Source of the DNA: Pseudorhodoferax sp965279475
GTDB taxonomy: Bacteria; Pseudomonadota; Gammaproteobacteria; Burkholderiales; Burkholderiaceae_C
Direction: 5' to 3'
DNA length: 64,000 bases
Assembly: GCA_965279475.1 (NCBI GenBank)
Contig: CBDIIA010000003.1
Location: 2,356,001-2,420,000 of the forward strand
Part shown: in pieces, positions 24,273-34,259 of the stretch
How the letters are laid out: every line of letters begins with the position of its first letter
Numbering within the stretch: position 1 is the first letter of the stretch
Position numbers and translations under genes: made by a program
Notes under the pieces: model-generated
What the model was told of the DNA's origin: nothing
What the model saw: the letters and a program-made list of their open reading frames with translations, nothing else
Database searches by the model: none

Positions 24273-25690
24273 GCGCGGTGCAACCAACCACCACGATCGC
24301 GCCGCCCGCCCTGCCCCCGGGCCGCGCAAAGGCCGCCGCTGCCGCCAAGGCGCGCTCGGCACGCCTGCTGAACGGGCCGGTGCTCGCGACCCTGCTGGCG
24401 CTGGCGCTGCCCAACGTCGTGATCATGGTCGCGCAGGCTGCGGCGAACTTTCTCGAAAGCTACTTCGTCGGCCTGCTCGGCGTCGATGCGCTCGCCGGTG
24501 CCGCACTGGTGTTCCCGCTGGTGATGCTGATGCAGACCATGTCGGCCGGCGGCATCGGCGGCGGCATCTCGTCGTCGATCGCGCGGGCCATCGGCGCGGG
24601 CGACCATGCCCGCGCCGAGGCGCTGGCCCTGCACGCGCTGGTGATCGCTGTGGCCTTCGGCGTGGCCTGCACCGTGGCCGGCTTGCTGGGTGGGCCGATG
24701 CTGTACCGCGCGATGGGCGGCAGCGGCCCGGTGCAGCAGGCCGCGCTGGCCTACTCGAACGCGATCTTCTATGGCGCGGCCTTCCTGTGGCTGGCCAATG
24801 GCATGGCCAGCGTGCTGCGCGGCAGCGGCAACATGGCCCTGCCGGCCTTCGTGCTGAGCTTCGGCGTGGCGCTGCTGCTGGTGGCGTCGCCGCTGCTGAT
24901 CTTCGGCTGGGGGCCGGTGCCAGCGCTCGGCATTGCCGGCGCAGGCCTGGCGCTCGTCGTGTACTACGTGGTCGGCGCCGGCGTGCTGATGGCCAGCCTG
25001 TTGCGCGGCAGCGGCGGGTTGCGCCTGAGCTTTCGGCATCCGCTGCGGCGCGCGCTGTTCGCCGACATCCTGGGCGTCGGCGGGCCGGCATTGGTCAACA
25101 ACCTCACGCTGAACATCTCGGTGCTGACGGCCACGGCGCTGGTCAGCCCGCTGGGCAGCCACGCGCTGGCCGGCTTCGGCCTGGGCATCCGGCTCGAATA
25201 CCTGCAGATCCCGATCGTCTTCGGCTTCGGTGCCGGCATGGTGGCGATGGTGGGCATGAACACCGGCGCCGGGCAACTGGCGCGGGCGCGCACCGTGGCG
25301 TGGACCGGCGCGCTGCTGGCGGCGGCCGCCACTGAAACCGTGGGGCTGGCGGCGGCATTGTTCCCGCAGGCCTGGCTCAGCCTGTTCACGCAGGATGCCG
25401 AGGCCATCCGCATTGGGGTCGACTATCTGCGGGTGGTGGGCCCGGCCTACGGCCTGTTCGGCCTGGGCCTGAGCCTGTATTTCGCGGCGCAGGGCGCGCG
25501 GCGCATGGGCTGGACGCTGTTTGCCGGCGCCGCGCGGCTGGTGGTCATCTATGTGGCCGGCACGGCCGCGATGCGCCTGAGCGGCGACCTGCACCTGTTG
25601 CTGGGCGCGATCGTGCTGAGCCTGGCGGCCTATGCGCTGCTGAACGCCCTGCCCTGGATGCCCAAGGCCCAGGACCGCCCGCCCAAGTGA
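24269..25690 (+). CDS. MATE-family multidrug efflux transporter
   Basis: A 473-residue inner-membrane antiporter with 12 hydrophobic segments in two halves. Recognisable MATE features include 'LALPNVVIMVAQAAANFLES', 'GGGISSSIARAIGAGDHARA', 'LRGSGNMALPAFVLSFG' and 'GFGAGMVAMVGMNTGAGQ'. MATE pumps use Na+ or H+ to export cationic drugs and metabolites. It overlaps the TetR gene by 4 nt and is presumably repressed by it. Confidence 0.92.
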   Translation: MSAVQPTTTIAPPALPPGRAKAAAAAKARSARLLNGPVLATLLALALPNVVIMVAQAAANFLESYFVGLLGVDALAGAALVFPLVMLMQTMSAGGIGGGISSSIARAIGAGDHARAEALALHALVIAVAFGVACTVAGLLGGPMLYRAMGGSGPVQQAALAYSNAIFYGAAFLWLANGMASVLRGSGNMALPAFVLSFGVALLLVASPLLIFGWGPVPALGIAGAGLALVVYYVVGAGVLMASLLRGSGGLRLSFRHPLRRALFADILGVGGPALVNNLTLNISVLTATALVSPLGSHALAGFGLGIRLEYLQIPIVFGFGAGMVAMVGMNTGAGQLARARTVAWTGALLAAAATETVGLAAALFPQAWLSLFTQDAEAIRIGVDYLRVVGPAYGLFGLGLSLYFAAQGARRMGWTLFAGAARLVVIYVAGTAAMRLSGDLHLLLGAIVLSLAAYALLNALPWMPKAQDRPPK

Positions 25691-25731
25691 AGTGCGACGG
25701 GCCGCCGGGAGGTGGCAGGCGGGCAGGTGGT

Positions 25732-26283
25732 TCAGGCCGTGTGCTTGCGCACCCAGGCCACGTAGCGGTCGACCCAGCCCTTGAGGAAAGCGCTGCTGGC
25801 CTCGCCGATGTCGCCGTTCGCGTCAAACAGCCCGTCCTTGGCCTGCACGAAAGCCTCGGGCTGCCCGAGCGTGGGCATGTCCAGGTACGCCAGCACATTG
25901 CGCAGATGCTGCTGCGCCAGCGCGGTGCCGATGGCCCCAACCGAGACCCCGACCACGCCTGCGGGCTTGCCCGCAAAAGCGCTCTTGCCGTAGGGGCGCG
26001 ACGCGTGGTCGATCGCGTTCTTCAGCACACCTGGAATCGAGCGGTTGTATTCGGGCGTGACGAACAGCGCGCCATGCGCCGACTGGATGTGCGCCTTCAG
26101 CCGCTGGACCGTGTCGGCCTGCTGCGCGTCGTCGTCCTGGTTGTAGAGCGGCAGGTCGTCGATGCGCACGTGCTCGAACAGGACGTCCGAGGGCGCCAGT
26201 TTGGCCAGCCCGAGCGCCAGCTTCTTGTTGAACGATTCCTTGCGCAGGCTGCCGACGATGACCGCGATCTTGAGTTGTGCCAT
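25732..26283 (-). CDS. NADPH-dependent FMN reductase
   Basis: A 183-residue flavodoxin-like reductase. 'KIAVIVGSLRKESFNKKLA' and 'FVTPEYNRSIPGVLKNAID' are the conserved FMN-binding parts, followed by 'KPAGVVGVSVGAIGTALAQ'. The family reduces FMN, quinones or chromate. It ends 42 bp from the MATE gene (convergent). ATG 26283 is the standard start for the family. Confidence 0.92.
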   Translation of the reverse strand: MAQLKIAVIVGSLRKESFNKKLALGLAKLAPSDVLFEHVRIDDLPLYNQDDDAQQADTVQRLKAHIQSAHGALFVTPEYNRSIPGVLKNAIDHASRPYGKSAFAGKPAGVVGVSVGAIGTALAQQHLRNVLAYLDMPTLGQPEAFVQAKDGLFDANGDIGEASSAFLKGWVDRYVAWVRKHTA

Positions 26284-26409
26284 GGCGTTGTCCTTTCGGG
26301 GTTGAAGAGCGGCACACCTTACCAAAATCGGCGGCAAGCGCGGCTCGGCCGCCCCGACAGGCACGAGAATCGGCGCCAGCCCGCCACCACCACAACGAGA
26401 CACGCGCTT

Positions 26410-27519
26410 ATGAAAATCACCGACCTCAGCCTGACCCTGTTCGCCTGGGACGACATCCCGCCCACCAGCTACGGGTCGCACCGCGGCAGCTTCTCGGGCT
26501 CCAGCACACTGGGCCTGCTGGCCATCGACACCGACCAGGGCATCACCGGCCACGCCTTCCTCGGCTCGGCCATGCACGGCGGCGACATCGATGCACCGGG
26601 CCTGCTGCGCACGCTGAAGCCCATCGTCATGGGCCAGAACCCGCTGGACCGCGAGCGCCTGAACGAAACCCTATGGCGCCGCGGGCGCACGACCACGGCC
26701 CGCGCGATCGGCGCGGTCGACGTGGCGCTGTGGGACATCGCGGGCAAGGCCGCCGGCCTGCCGATCCACCAGCTGATCGGCTCCTACCGCGACCGCGTGC
26801 CGGTGTACGCCAGCTCGGCCGTGCTGGGCGACGCTGCCGAATACGTCGACGATGCGCTGCGCTTCCAGGCCGCCCGCTGGCATGCCTACAAGATCCACCC
26901 GCGCCAGGTGTGGCGCGACGACATCCGCGTGTGCGAGGCCGTGCGCAGCGCCGTGGGCGCCGACTACAAGCTGATGCTCGACTCCACCTGGGGCTACCAG
27001 TACGAGACCGCGCTGCGCGTGGGCCGGGCCATCGAGGCGCTCGACTTCCACTGGTACGAAGACCCGCTGACCGACCAGGACCTGTACGGCTACGTCAAGC
27101 TGAAAGAAAAACTCGACATCCCGATCATGGCCACCGAGTACCCGGCCGGTGGCCTAGAACAGTACGCGCCCTGGATCCTGCAGCGCGCCACCGACTTCCT
27201 GCGCGGCGACGTGGCGGTCAAGGGCGGCATCACCACTCTGCTCAAGACCGCCCACCTGGCCGAGGCGTTCAAGATGAACTACGAGATCCACCATGGCGGC
27301 AACTCGCTGAACAACGTCGCCAACCTGCACGTGACCATGGCCATCCGCAACACCGAGCTGTTCGAGATCCTGCTGCCCGACGCCGCACAGAAGTACGGCC
27401 TGGTGCAGGACATCGAGGTCGATGCCGAAGGCTACGTGCACGCCCCGACCGGGCCGGGGCTGGGCGCGCAGATCGACTTCGACCTGATCGCGCGCAAGCG
27501 AATCACAGTCCTGCGTTAA
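26410..27519 (+). CDS. Enolase-superfamily enzyme (MR/MLE family), sugar-acid type
   Basis: A 369-residue enzyme distinct from the one at 306-1472. The catalytic motif is K161-x-H163 (AYKIHPR), with metal ligands D191 (MLDSTWGY), E217 (WYEDPL) and E243 (ATEYP), and H294/H295 (EIHHGGNS) as second base. It is probably a dehydratase or racemase of a carboxylated sugar or related compound; the substrate is unknown. It stands as a single gene: FMN reductase is divergent, and metQ is convergent beyond a repeat. Confidence 0.85.
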   Translation: MKITDLSLTLFAWDDIPPTSYGSHRGSFSGSSTLGLLAIDTDQGITGHAFLGSAMHGGDIDAPGLLRTLKPIVMGQNPLDRERLNETLWRRGRTTTARAIGAVDVALWDIAGKAAGLPIHQLIGSYRDRVPVYASSAVLGDAAEYVDDALRFQAARWHAYKIHPRQVWRDDIRVCEAVRSAVGADYKLMLDSTWGYQYETALRVGRAIEALDFHWYEDPLTDQDLYGYVKLKEKLDIPIMATEYPAGGLEQYAPWILQRATDFLRGDVAVKGGITTLLKTAHLAEAFKMNYEIHHGGNSLNNVANLHVTMAIRNTELFEILLPDAAQKYGLVQDIEVDAEGYVHAPTGPGLGAQIDFDLIARKRITVLR

Positions 27520-27558
27520 GCCCCACGGCCTCGGCAACCGCCAGGATTGCACCGCCCG

Positions 27559-27732
27559 GGAACACCGCGGAACGGGCTTTGCCCGGCCGCTGGTGTTGCC
27601 CCCTTGCAAAGGGCTGAGGCCCGCGGCTCCGAGCCTGCCTGCGCAGGCTTGGACGGGCTCGAAGGGCCGCTGCCTCTGGCAGCGACTCGTTTGGCGGAGC
27701 GACACGCAGTGCGCGCAGACTGGGGGATGTCA
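27559..27732 (-). repeat. Dispersed 3'-end repeat, copy 1 (with ~80-bp insert)
   Basis: Read on the minus strand it begins TTGACATCCCCCAGTCTGCG, just after the metQ stop. It continues with CGCACTGCGTGTCGCTCCGC and then, after an extra segment of about 80 bp not present in the other copies, with CCCTTTGCAAGGGGG, CAACACCAGCGGCC and GTTCCGCGGTGTTC. Copies 2 (about 33078-33173) and 3 (56586-56685) share these blocks without the insert. Confidence 0.75.
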
Positions 27733-27736
27733 ACCG

Positions 27737-28528
<792 letters not shown>

Positions 28529-28590
28529 GGAGTTCTCCGGAAAGCGACAAAGAAAAAAGGAATGGCGAAGCCTCGCCTTGGGTTGGCGGA

Positions 28591-29268
28591 TCAGCGGTGG
28601 CTCAGGCGCCGGACGAGCCAGTCGCCCGCACTCTGCACCGCCTGCACGAACAGGATCAGCACCAGCACCACGGCGGCCATCACCTCGGGCAGGAAGCGCT
28701 GGTAGCCGTAGCGGATGCCCAGGTCGCCCAGGCCACCGCCACCGATCGCACCGGCCATCGCCGAATAGCCGGTCAAGCTCACCAGGGTGATGGTCAGGCC
28801 GGCGACGATGCCGGGCATCGCCTCGGGCAACAGTACCTTCCAGACGATCTGCGAGGTGCTCGCGCCCATCGCCTGTGCGGCCTCGACCAAGCCATGGTCG
28901 ACTTCGCGCAGCGAGGTCTCGACCAGCCGCGCGACGAAGGGCGCGGCGGCGATCGTCAGCGGCACCACGGCGGCGGCAGTCCCGATCGACGAGCCGGTGA
29001 TGAAGCGCGTCAACGGAATGATCGCGACCAGCAGGATGATGAAGGGCGTGGAGCGCACGGCGTTCACGATGCCGCCGACGACGCGGTTGGCGGCCGGGTT
29101 CTCCAGCACGCCGCCGTGGTCGGTCAGCCGCAGGAACACGCCGAGCGGAATGCCCAGCAGCGCACCGACCACACCCGAGATGCCAACCATCACCGCGGTC
29201 TCCCACAGCGAGCTGGCAAACAGATCGAGCAGCGGCCCGGTGAAGGTACTGAAGATGTCACCGAACAT
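28591..29268 (-). CDS. metI: Methionine ABC transporter permease
   Basis: A 225-residue inner-membrane permease with five or so transmembrane segments and EAA loop 'GLVEAAQAMGASTSQIVWKV'. 'NAVRSTPFIILLVAIIPLTR' and 'GAIGGGGLGDLGIRYGYQR' are typical of MetI. ATG 29268 has a CAGGAG ribosome site and overlaps the metN end by 11 nt. Confidence 0.94.
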   Translation of the reverse strand: MFGDIFSTFTGPLLDLFASSLWETAVMVGISGVVGALLGIPLGVFLRLTDHGGVLENPAANRVVGGIVNAVRSTPFIILLVAIIPLTRFITGSSIGTAAAVVPLTIAAAPFVARLVETSLREVDHGLVEAAQAMGASTSQIVWKVLLPEAMPGIVAGLTITLVSLTGYSAMAGAIGGGGLGDLGIRYGYQRFLPEVMAAVVLVLILFVQAVQSAGDWLVRRLSHR

Positions 29269-30346
29269 GGGCGGCTCCTGCGATCTGGGGTCCATGGGCA
29301 ATGTCGAGCCCGGTGGCAACTTCCTGCACCCGCACGCCGGCGGCGCGCAGATGGGCGATGGCCGCGAGCAGCTGTTCGCGGGCGCCGCGCGCGAACACCG
29401 CGAGCGTGCCGAAGGGCTGGCCCTGCACCTCGTCGATCTGGCCGTGCATGATCGACAGGTCGAGGCCGAAGCGGCGGATCACGTCGGACAGCAGCGGCTG
29501 GTCGGCACCGTTGCCGGCGAAGGCCAGGCGCAGCAGCTGCCCCTCGCCGGCCGCGCCCGCCCCCATCAGGCTGCGGATGCGCGCCAGCACGCTCTCGGGC
29601 AGCTCCTGCGGCACGATCTCTTCGATCAGGCTGCGGGTCGTCGCATGCTGCGGCTGCGTGAACACGTCGATCACCGGGCCGTGCTCGACGATGCGGCCGG
29701 CATCGATCACCGCCACCCGGTCGGCCACCTGCTTGATCACCTGCATCTGGTGCGTGATCAGCACGATGGTCAGGCCGAACTCCTTGTTGATCTGCCGCAG
29801 CAGGCCGAGGATGGAGCGCGTGGTCTCGGGGTCCAGCGCCGAGGTGGCCTCGTCGGACAACAGCACCTTGGGCAGGTTGGCCAGCGCCCGCGCAATGCCC
29901 ACACGCTGCTTCTGCCCGCCGCTGATCTGCGCCGGGTAGCGGTCACGCAGGCCCGCCAGGCCCACCAGGTCCAGCAACGGCTCGACCCGGCTGCGGATCT
30001 CGTCCTTCGGCAGGCCGGCAATCTCGAGTGGCAGCGCCACGTTGTCGTAGACGCTGCGCGACGACAGCAGGTTGAAATGCTGGAAGATGATGCCGATGTC
30101 GCGCCGCGCCACGCGCAGTGAGTTGTCGTCGAGCGCCGTCAACTCGCGCCCGTCCACCAGCACCTGGCCGGCGGTGGGCCGGTTCAGCAGATTGACCACG
30201 CGCACCAATGAACTCTTGCCGGCGCCGCTGCGCCCGATGATGCCGAACACCTCGCCGGCCGCCACCTTCAGATCGATGCCCCGCAAGGCCTCGACCGGCC
30301 CGCTCGCACCCTGGTAGGTCTGGGTGATCCCCCTCAACTCGATCAT
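29258..30346 (-). CDS. metN: Methionine ABC transporter ATP-binding protein
   Basis: A 362-residue ATPase. Walker A GRSGAGKS is at 38-45, the signature ISGGQKQRVGIARAL, Walker B LLSDEATSALD and switch His VLITHQMQV. The C-terminal part (about 270-345) is the ACT-like NIL domain that senses cytoplasmic methionine. ATG 30346 matches the normal start (MIELRGITQ). The operon promoter must lie in the 134-bp gap shared with the divergent EamA gene, which contains an inverted repeat. Confidence 0.95.
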   Translation of the reverse strand: MIELRGITQTYQGASGPVEALRGIDLKVAAGEVFGIIGRSGAGKSSLVRVVNLLNRPTAGQVLVDGRELTALDDNSLRVARRDIGIIFQHFNLLSSRSVYDNVALPLEIAGLPKDEIRSRVEPLLDLVGLAGLRDRYPAQISGGQKQRVGIARALANLPKVLLSDEATSALDPETTRSILGLLRQINKEFGLTIVLITHQMQVIKQVADRVAVIDAGRIVEHGPVIDVFTQPQHATTRSLIEEIVPQELPESVLARIRSLMGAGAAGEGQLLRLAFAGNGADQPLLSDVIRRFGLDLSIMHGQIDEVQGQPFGTLAVFARGAREQLLAAIAHLRAAGVRVQEVATGLDIAHGPQIAGAAHVR

Positions 30347-30423
30347 GCTGTGTCGGGATGGGCGCCTTGTGGGTGCCGTCCCGCTCTCTTGTTGTGAAAC
30401 AGGACGAGAATCTAAGGCTTTTG

Positions 30424-30454
30424 TGTCGAACATCAAACGAATATTAAGTTCGAC
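30424..30454. promoter_or_regulatory. Inverted repeat in the metN/EamA divergent promoter region
   Basis: TGTCGAAC (30424-30431) and GTTCGACA (30447-30454) are perfect 8-bp inverted repeats separated by an AT-rich 15-16 bp. The site lies within an AT-rich promoter-like stretch, about 78 bp from the metN start and 27 bp from the EamA start. It could bind a dimeric regulator of methionine uptake; no regulator gene is adjacent. Confidence 0.45.
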
Positions 30455-30480
30455 ATTTATACGAAAAAGCATCTGTAGAA

Positions 30481-31362
30481 ATGTTCAAGACCGGCATCCT
30501 GCTGCACATCGCGGGCCTGTGGCTCCTCTCTTCCCTCGACGCGACCGGCAAGTACCTGGTGATGGCCGGCGTCCCGATCCTGATGGTCTCGTGGGTCCGC
30601 TACGGCGTGCACACGTTGCTGATGGGGGCCGTGCTGCTGCCGCGCCGCGGCCTGGCGCTGTTCCAGACCCGATCGCTGTCGCGCCAGTTGCTGCGGGGCG
30701 CGCTGATGATCCTGACCACGATCCTGTTCTTCTCGGTGTTGAAGCGCGTGCCGCTGGCGGAAAGCACCGCGATGAACTTCATGGCCCCGGTGTTCCTGAT
30801 GGCGCTGGCGCCCTGGCTGCTGCACGAGCCGCACCGGCTGCACCGCTGGCTGGGCGTGCTGGTCGGCTTTGCCGGCATGCTGCTGGTGGTGCGCCCGGGC
30901 ACCGGGCTCGACCCGACCGGCGTCGCCCTGGGCATCGCCACCGCCGTCGCCTTCGCGTTCTTCCAGATCTCGACCCGGCGCGTGGCGCACGACGATCCGC
31001 TGACGACCAATTTCTACGGCGGCCTCGCCGGCACGGCCGCCCTCACCCTGGCCCTGCCCTGGTTCTGGACGGTACCGCAGCTGACCGTCGGCCAGTGGCT
31101 GCTGCTGATCTCGACCGGCATCACCGGCATGGTGGGCCACGGCCTGCAGGCCGCCGCCTACAGCCGCGTGCCGGCGACGCTGCTGGCGCCCTACAGCTAC
31201 CTGCAGATCCTGAGCGCCGTGGCCATCGGCTGGTGGGCCTTCGGCCAACTTCCCGACCGGGTCACCGCGCTGGGGATCGGGCTGATCTGCCTGGCGGGCG
31301 TGGGGGTGGCGGTGGCCGAGGCGTGGCGGTCGTCGGTGCAGGCGCGGGCGGCGGCGTCCTAA
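30481..31362 (+). CDS. EamA/DMT-family transporter
   Basis: A 293-residue membrane protein with ten hydrophobic helices in two EamA repeats (about 5-135 and 150-285). Typical features are 'ESTAMNFMAPVFLMALAPWL' and 'PATLLAPYSYLQILSAVAIG' near the ends of each repeat. The family exports amino acids and other metabolites; the substrate is unknown. Its stop overlaps by a few bases the stop of the convergent MFS gene. Confidence 0.88.
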   Translation: MFKTGILLHIAGLWLLSSLDATGKYLVMAGVPILMVSWVRYGVHTLLMGAVLLPRRGLALFQTRSLSRQLLRGALMILTTILFFSVLKRVPLAESTAMNFMAPVFLMALAPWLLHEPHRLHRWLGVLVGFAGMLLVVRPGTGLDPTGVALGIATAVAFAFFQISTRRVAHDDPLTTNFYGGLAGTAALTLALPWFWTVPQLTVGQWLLLISTGITGMVGHGLQAAAYSRVPATLLAPYSYLQILSAVAIGWWAFGQLPDRVTALGIGLICLAGVGVAVAEAWRSSVQARAAAS

Positions 31363-32564
31363 CGCGCCGGTGGCGCCAGCCCCCTCCGCGCCCCCAACGC
31401 CAGCACCGCGGCACAGACAACCATCAGCCCCAGCGCCACCGTCAGCGAGCTGCGGTGCGCGACGAAGCCGATCAGCGACGGGCCGACCATGAAGCCGCAG
31501 TAGCCGATCGACGCGACCGCCGAGATGCCGTGCGCGGCGCTGTGGCCCGGCACCTGGGCGGCGGCGCTGAACAGCACCGGCACCACGTTGGCCAGCCCGA
31601 CGCCGACCAGGGCAAAGCCCGCCAGTGCCAGCACCACCGAATCGCTGAGCAGCACCATCGCCAGCGCCAGCCCGGCCAGCGTGGCACTGCCGCACAGCAG
31701 CGCCACCGGTGACCATCGGGCGCGCAGCCAGTCGCCGCCGAAGCGCGTGAGCGCCATCGCCGCCGAAAAGCTGGCGTAGGCCAGGGCTGCCGTCTGCTGC
31801 GGCGCACCGCGCTCCGTCTGCAGGAACAGCACGCTCCAGTCGTAGACGGAGCCTTCGACGATGAAGCCGAGCCCGGCCATCACGCCGATCAGCGCAAGCC
31901 TGCCGCGCGGCAGCACGAAGCGGTCGCCGTGGCCGCCCGGCGTTGCGGCGCCGGCCTGCGGCACCGGCACCGGCATCTGCAGCGCGCTCCAGGCAAAGGC
32001 AGCGGTCGCTGCCATAGCGACACCGGCGAGATGCAGGTTCGGCGCCACTTCGGCCTGCAGCACCGCACTGCCCAGCGCCGCGCCCGCCACACCGCCCAGG
32101 CTGAACATCGCATGGAAGCCGCTCATCAAGGGGCGCCCGCCCAGTTGCTCAAGTTCAGAAGCATCGGCGTTCATCGCCACATCGACCAGGCCGAACGCCG
32201 CGCCGTAGACCGCCAGCAGGATCCACAACGCCGCGACCCCGGGCATGTGCAGCAGCAGCACCATGGTCACGGCCGACACCAGGCCGCCGAACCATGCGAC
32301 GCGGCGTGCGCCATGCCGGCCGATCAACCAGCCCGCCTGCGTCAGGCCGATCAGCGAGCCGATGCCAGCGGCCAGGATCAAGGCGCCCATGGCGCCCACG
32401 CCCAGGCCATAGACGTCCTTGACGGTGGGAATGTGCACGCCCCAGGTGGCGAACAGCAGGCCGGCGCAGAAGAACAGTGCGCGCGAGGCCCAGCGCCTGC
32501 GGGCCGTCAAGACATGGGCGCCGACGGCGCTCGTCATAGTGGGGGAAGACATGCGTCCGACCAT
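31359..32564 (-). CDS. MFS transporter
   Basis: A membrane protein of up to 401 residues with twelve hydrophobic segments and MFS loops (GWLIGRHGARRVAWFGG; RFGGDWLRARWSPVALLCG). It resembles YfkF/sugar-efflux-like MFS proteins, but the substrate is unknown. Starts at 32564, 32552 and 32537 are all in frame and none has a clear ribosome site; the longest is given. It diverges from a MarR gene with fewer than 30 bp between them, so the two may share regulation. Confidence 0.85.
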   Translation of the reverse strand: MVGRMSSPTMTSAVGAHVLTARRRWASRALFFCAGLLFATWGVHIPTVKDVYGLGVGAMGALILAAGIGSLIGLTQAGWLIGRHGARRVAWFGGLVSAVTMVLLLHMPGVAALWILLAVYGAAFGLVDVAMNADASELEQLGGRPLMSGFHAMFSLGGVAGAALGSAVLQAEVAPNLHLAGVAMAATAAFAWSALQMPVPVPQAGAATPGGHGDRFVLPRGRLALIGVMAGLGFIVEGSVYDWSVLFLQTERGAPQQTAALAYASFSAAMALTRFGGDWLRARWSPVALLCGSATLAGLALAMVLLSDSVVLALAGFALVGVGLANVVPVLFSAAAQVPGHSAAHGISAVASIGYCGFMVGPSLIGFVAHRSSLTVALGLMVVCAAVLALGARRGLAPPAR

Positions 32565-32590
32565 ACCGCAAGGCCTGTACGATCACTCCC

Positions 32591-33067
32591 ATGGCGAAAA
32601 AAACAGAATCGATCGCTGACGAGACCGGCGACACGCTCCACGCCGAGGTGCGCGCGCCGGGCCTGGGTTTCGTCGTGGGCACGCTGTCGCGCCGCATCGT
32701 GTGGAACCTGGCCAAGAAGACCTCGGCCCACGGCGTGATGCCAGCCCAGTTCCCGGTACTGCGCTGTCTCAACGAACTGAAGGAATCGACGCAGATCGAA
32801 CTCTCGCGCGTCTGCGGTATCGAGCAGTCGTCAATGGCCGTGACGCTCGCCCGCATGGAGAAGAGCGGCCTGATCGTGCGCCGTGCCGATGCAAACGATG
32901 CCCGCAAGAAACTGGTCACGCTCACGGAGCACGGCAATGCCATGCTGCATCTGATGACCGAGTCGGCGCACGCTGTCTACGAGCGTGCGGTCGACGGGCT
33001 GAGTGATGCGCAGATCCAGCAGTTCCTGCAGGCCTGCGCCCATATGACGCGCAATCTCGAACGATAG
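32591..33067 (+). CDS. MarR-family regulator
   Basis: A 158-residue winged-helix repressor. 'MPAQFPVLRCLNELKESTQI' leads into the recognition helix 'CGIEQSSMAVTLARMEKSGL' and the wing 'VRRADANDARKKLVTLT'. Its start lies 26 bp from the start of the divergent MFS gene, so control of that transporter is likely (inference). A dispersed repeat follows the stop. Confidence 0.92.
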   Translation: MAKKTESIADETGDTLHAEVRAPGLGFVVGTLSRRIVWNLAKKTSAHGVMPAQFPVLRCLNELKESTQIELSRVCGIEQSSMAVTLARMEKSGLIVRRADANDARKKLVTLTEHGNAMLHLMTESAHAVYERAVDGLSDAQIQQFLQACAHMTRNLER

Positions 33068-33174
33068 GCTGAAGCTCGCCCCCAGTCTGCGCGCACTGCG
33101 TGTCGCTCCGCCAACCCCCTACCGGGGGCAACACCTGCGGCCCGGCAGAGCCGGTTCCGCGGTGTTCTGGCCTT
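33068..33174 (+). repeat. Dispersed 3'-end repeat, copy 2
   Basis: From just after the MarR stop: CCCCCAGTCTGCGCGCACTG (33080-33099), CGTGTCGCTCCGCCAA, the short stem CCCCCTACCGGGGG, CAACACCTGCGGCCCGGC and GTTCCGCGGTGTTC. It matches copies 1 and 3 block by block. The stem and the inverted GCGGCCCGGC/GCCGGTTCCGC could fold into terminator-like hairpins. The remaining 60 bp up to the Bug gene stop hold nothing recognisable. Confidence 0.75.
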
Positions 33175-33234
33175 TTGCCGCGCAAGTCCATGCGCCATGG
33201 AAACTGCTGCGCGAGCAGGTGCTTCAAGGGGATG

Positions 33235-34227
33235 CTATTCAGGCTTGATCCCGGCCTCGGCCACCACCTTGCGCCACTTGGCGTTCTCTTCCGCCAGGAA
33301 CTGCTGGAGCCGCAGCGCGGTGCTGCCGGCCACGTCGAGGCCCTGCGCCACACCCTTCTTGCGCACCTCCTCGTCGGCCAGGACGGCATTGACTTCGGTG
33401 TTGAGCTTCTGCACCACGTCGGGTGCCATGCCACGCGGACCGAACAGTGCGATCCAGGTCACCGCGTCGAAGCCGGGATAGCCGGATTCGGCGATGGTCG
33501 GCACGTCGGGCAGCGCGGCCGAGCGCGTGGCGCCCGTGGTCGCCAGGCCCTTGATGCGCCCTGCCGTCACCAGCGGGATCGAGGCCGTAAGGTCGATGAA
33601 GCCGAAGTCGACCCGGCCGCCGACGATGTCCTGCAATGCGCCGGGCGTTCCCTTGTAGGGCACGTTGCGGATGTCGATCTTGGCAGCGCCCTTGAACAGC
33701 TCGGCCGCCAGGTGGTGGCTGGTGCCGACGCCGTTGGTGGCGTAGGTGTACTTGCCCGGCGCGCCCTTCGCCAGCTCGACCAGTTGCCGCACGCTGGTGA
33801 CGCCCGATGCCGGGCTGGCGACGACCGCGACCGGCGCGCGGGCGATCATCGAGATGGCGGTGAAGTCGCGCTCGGGCACGTAGTCGAGGTCGCGGTACAG
33901 GCTGGGGTTGATCGCCATTGCGCCGGTCACGCCGATCAGCAGGCTGTAGCCGTCGTTGGGCGTCTTGGCGACGTAGCTGGTCGCCAGGTTGCCCGACGCG
34001 CCCGGCCGGTTCTCGACCAGGAAAGGCTGGCCGGTGCGCACCCGCAGCTGGTCGGCCAACAGACGGGCGATGGTGTCGGCCGAGCCACCGGGTGGAAACG
34101 GCAACGCCAGGCGTACCGGCTTGTCGGGGTAGGCCTGCGCCCTTGCGCCGGTGGCCCAGCAGGCCATCGACGCCACTGCAGCGGCTGTCCACGTTCTTCT
34201 GGAGATGTTCATTCCGGCCATGTTCAT
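33235..34227 (-). CDS. Bug/TctC-family receptor of the flavin monooxygenase operon
   Basis: A 330-residue periplasmic receptor. Signal peptide with SRR and a hydrophobic stretch ending near ARAQA, then 'YPDKPVRLALPFPPGGSAD', 'FLVENRPGASGNLATSYVA' and 'IRNVPYKGTPGALQDIVGG'. It lies 32 bp downstream of the luciferase-like monooxygenase gene in the same operon, so it probably captures that pathway's substrate or another carboxylate. ATG 34227 is used; a second in-frame ATG at 34212 is possible. Confidence 0.9.
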   Translation of the reverse strand: MNMAGMNISRRTWTAAAVASMACWATGARAQAYPDKPVRLALPFPPGGSADTIARLLADQLRVRTGQPFLVENRPGASGNLATSYVAKTPNDGYSLLIGVTGAMAINPSLYRDLDYVPERDFTAISMIARAPVAVVASPASGVTSVRQLVELAKGAPGKYTYATNGVGTSHHLAAELFKGAAKIDIRNVPYKGTPGALQDIVGGRVDFGFIDLTASIPLVTAGRIKGLATTGATRSAALPDVPTIAESGYPGFDAVTWIALFGPRGMAPDVVQKLNTEVNAVLADEEVRKKGVAQGLDVAGSTALRLQQFLAEENAKWRKVVAEAGIKPE

Positions 34228-34259
34228 CCTGTCTCGCTCCGATCACAGTGCGCGGGCCT

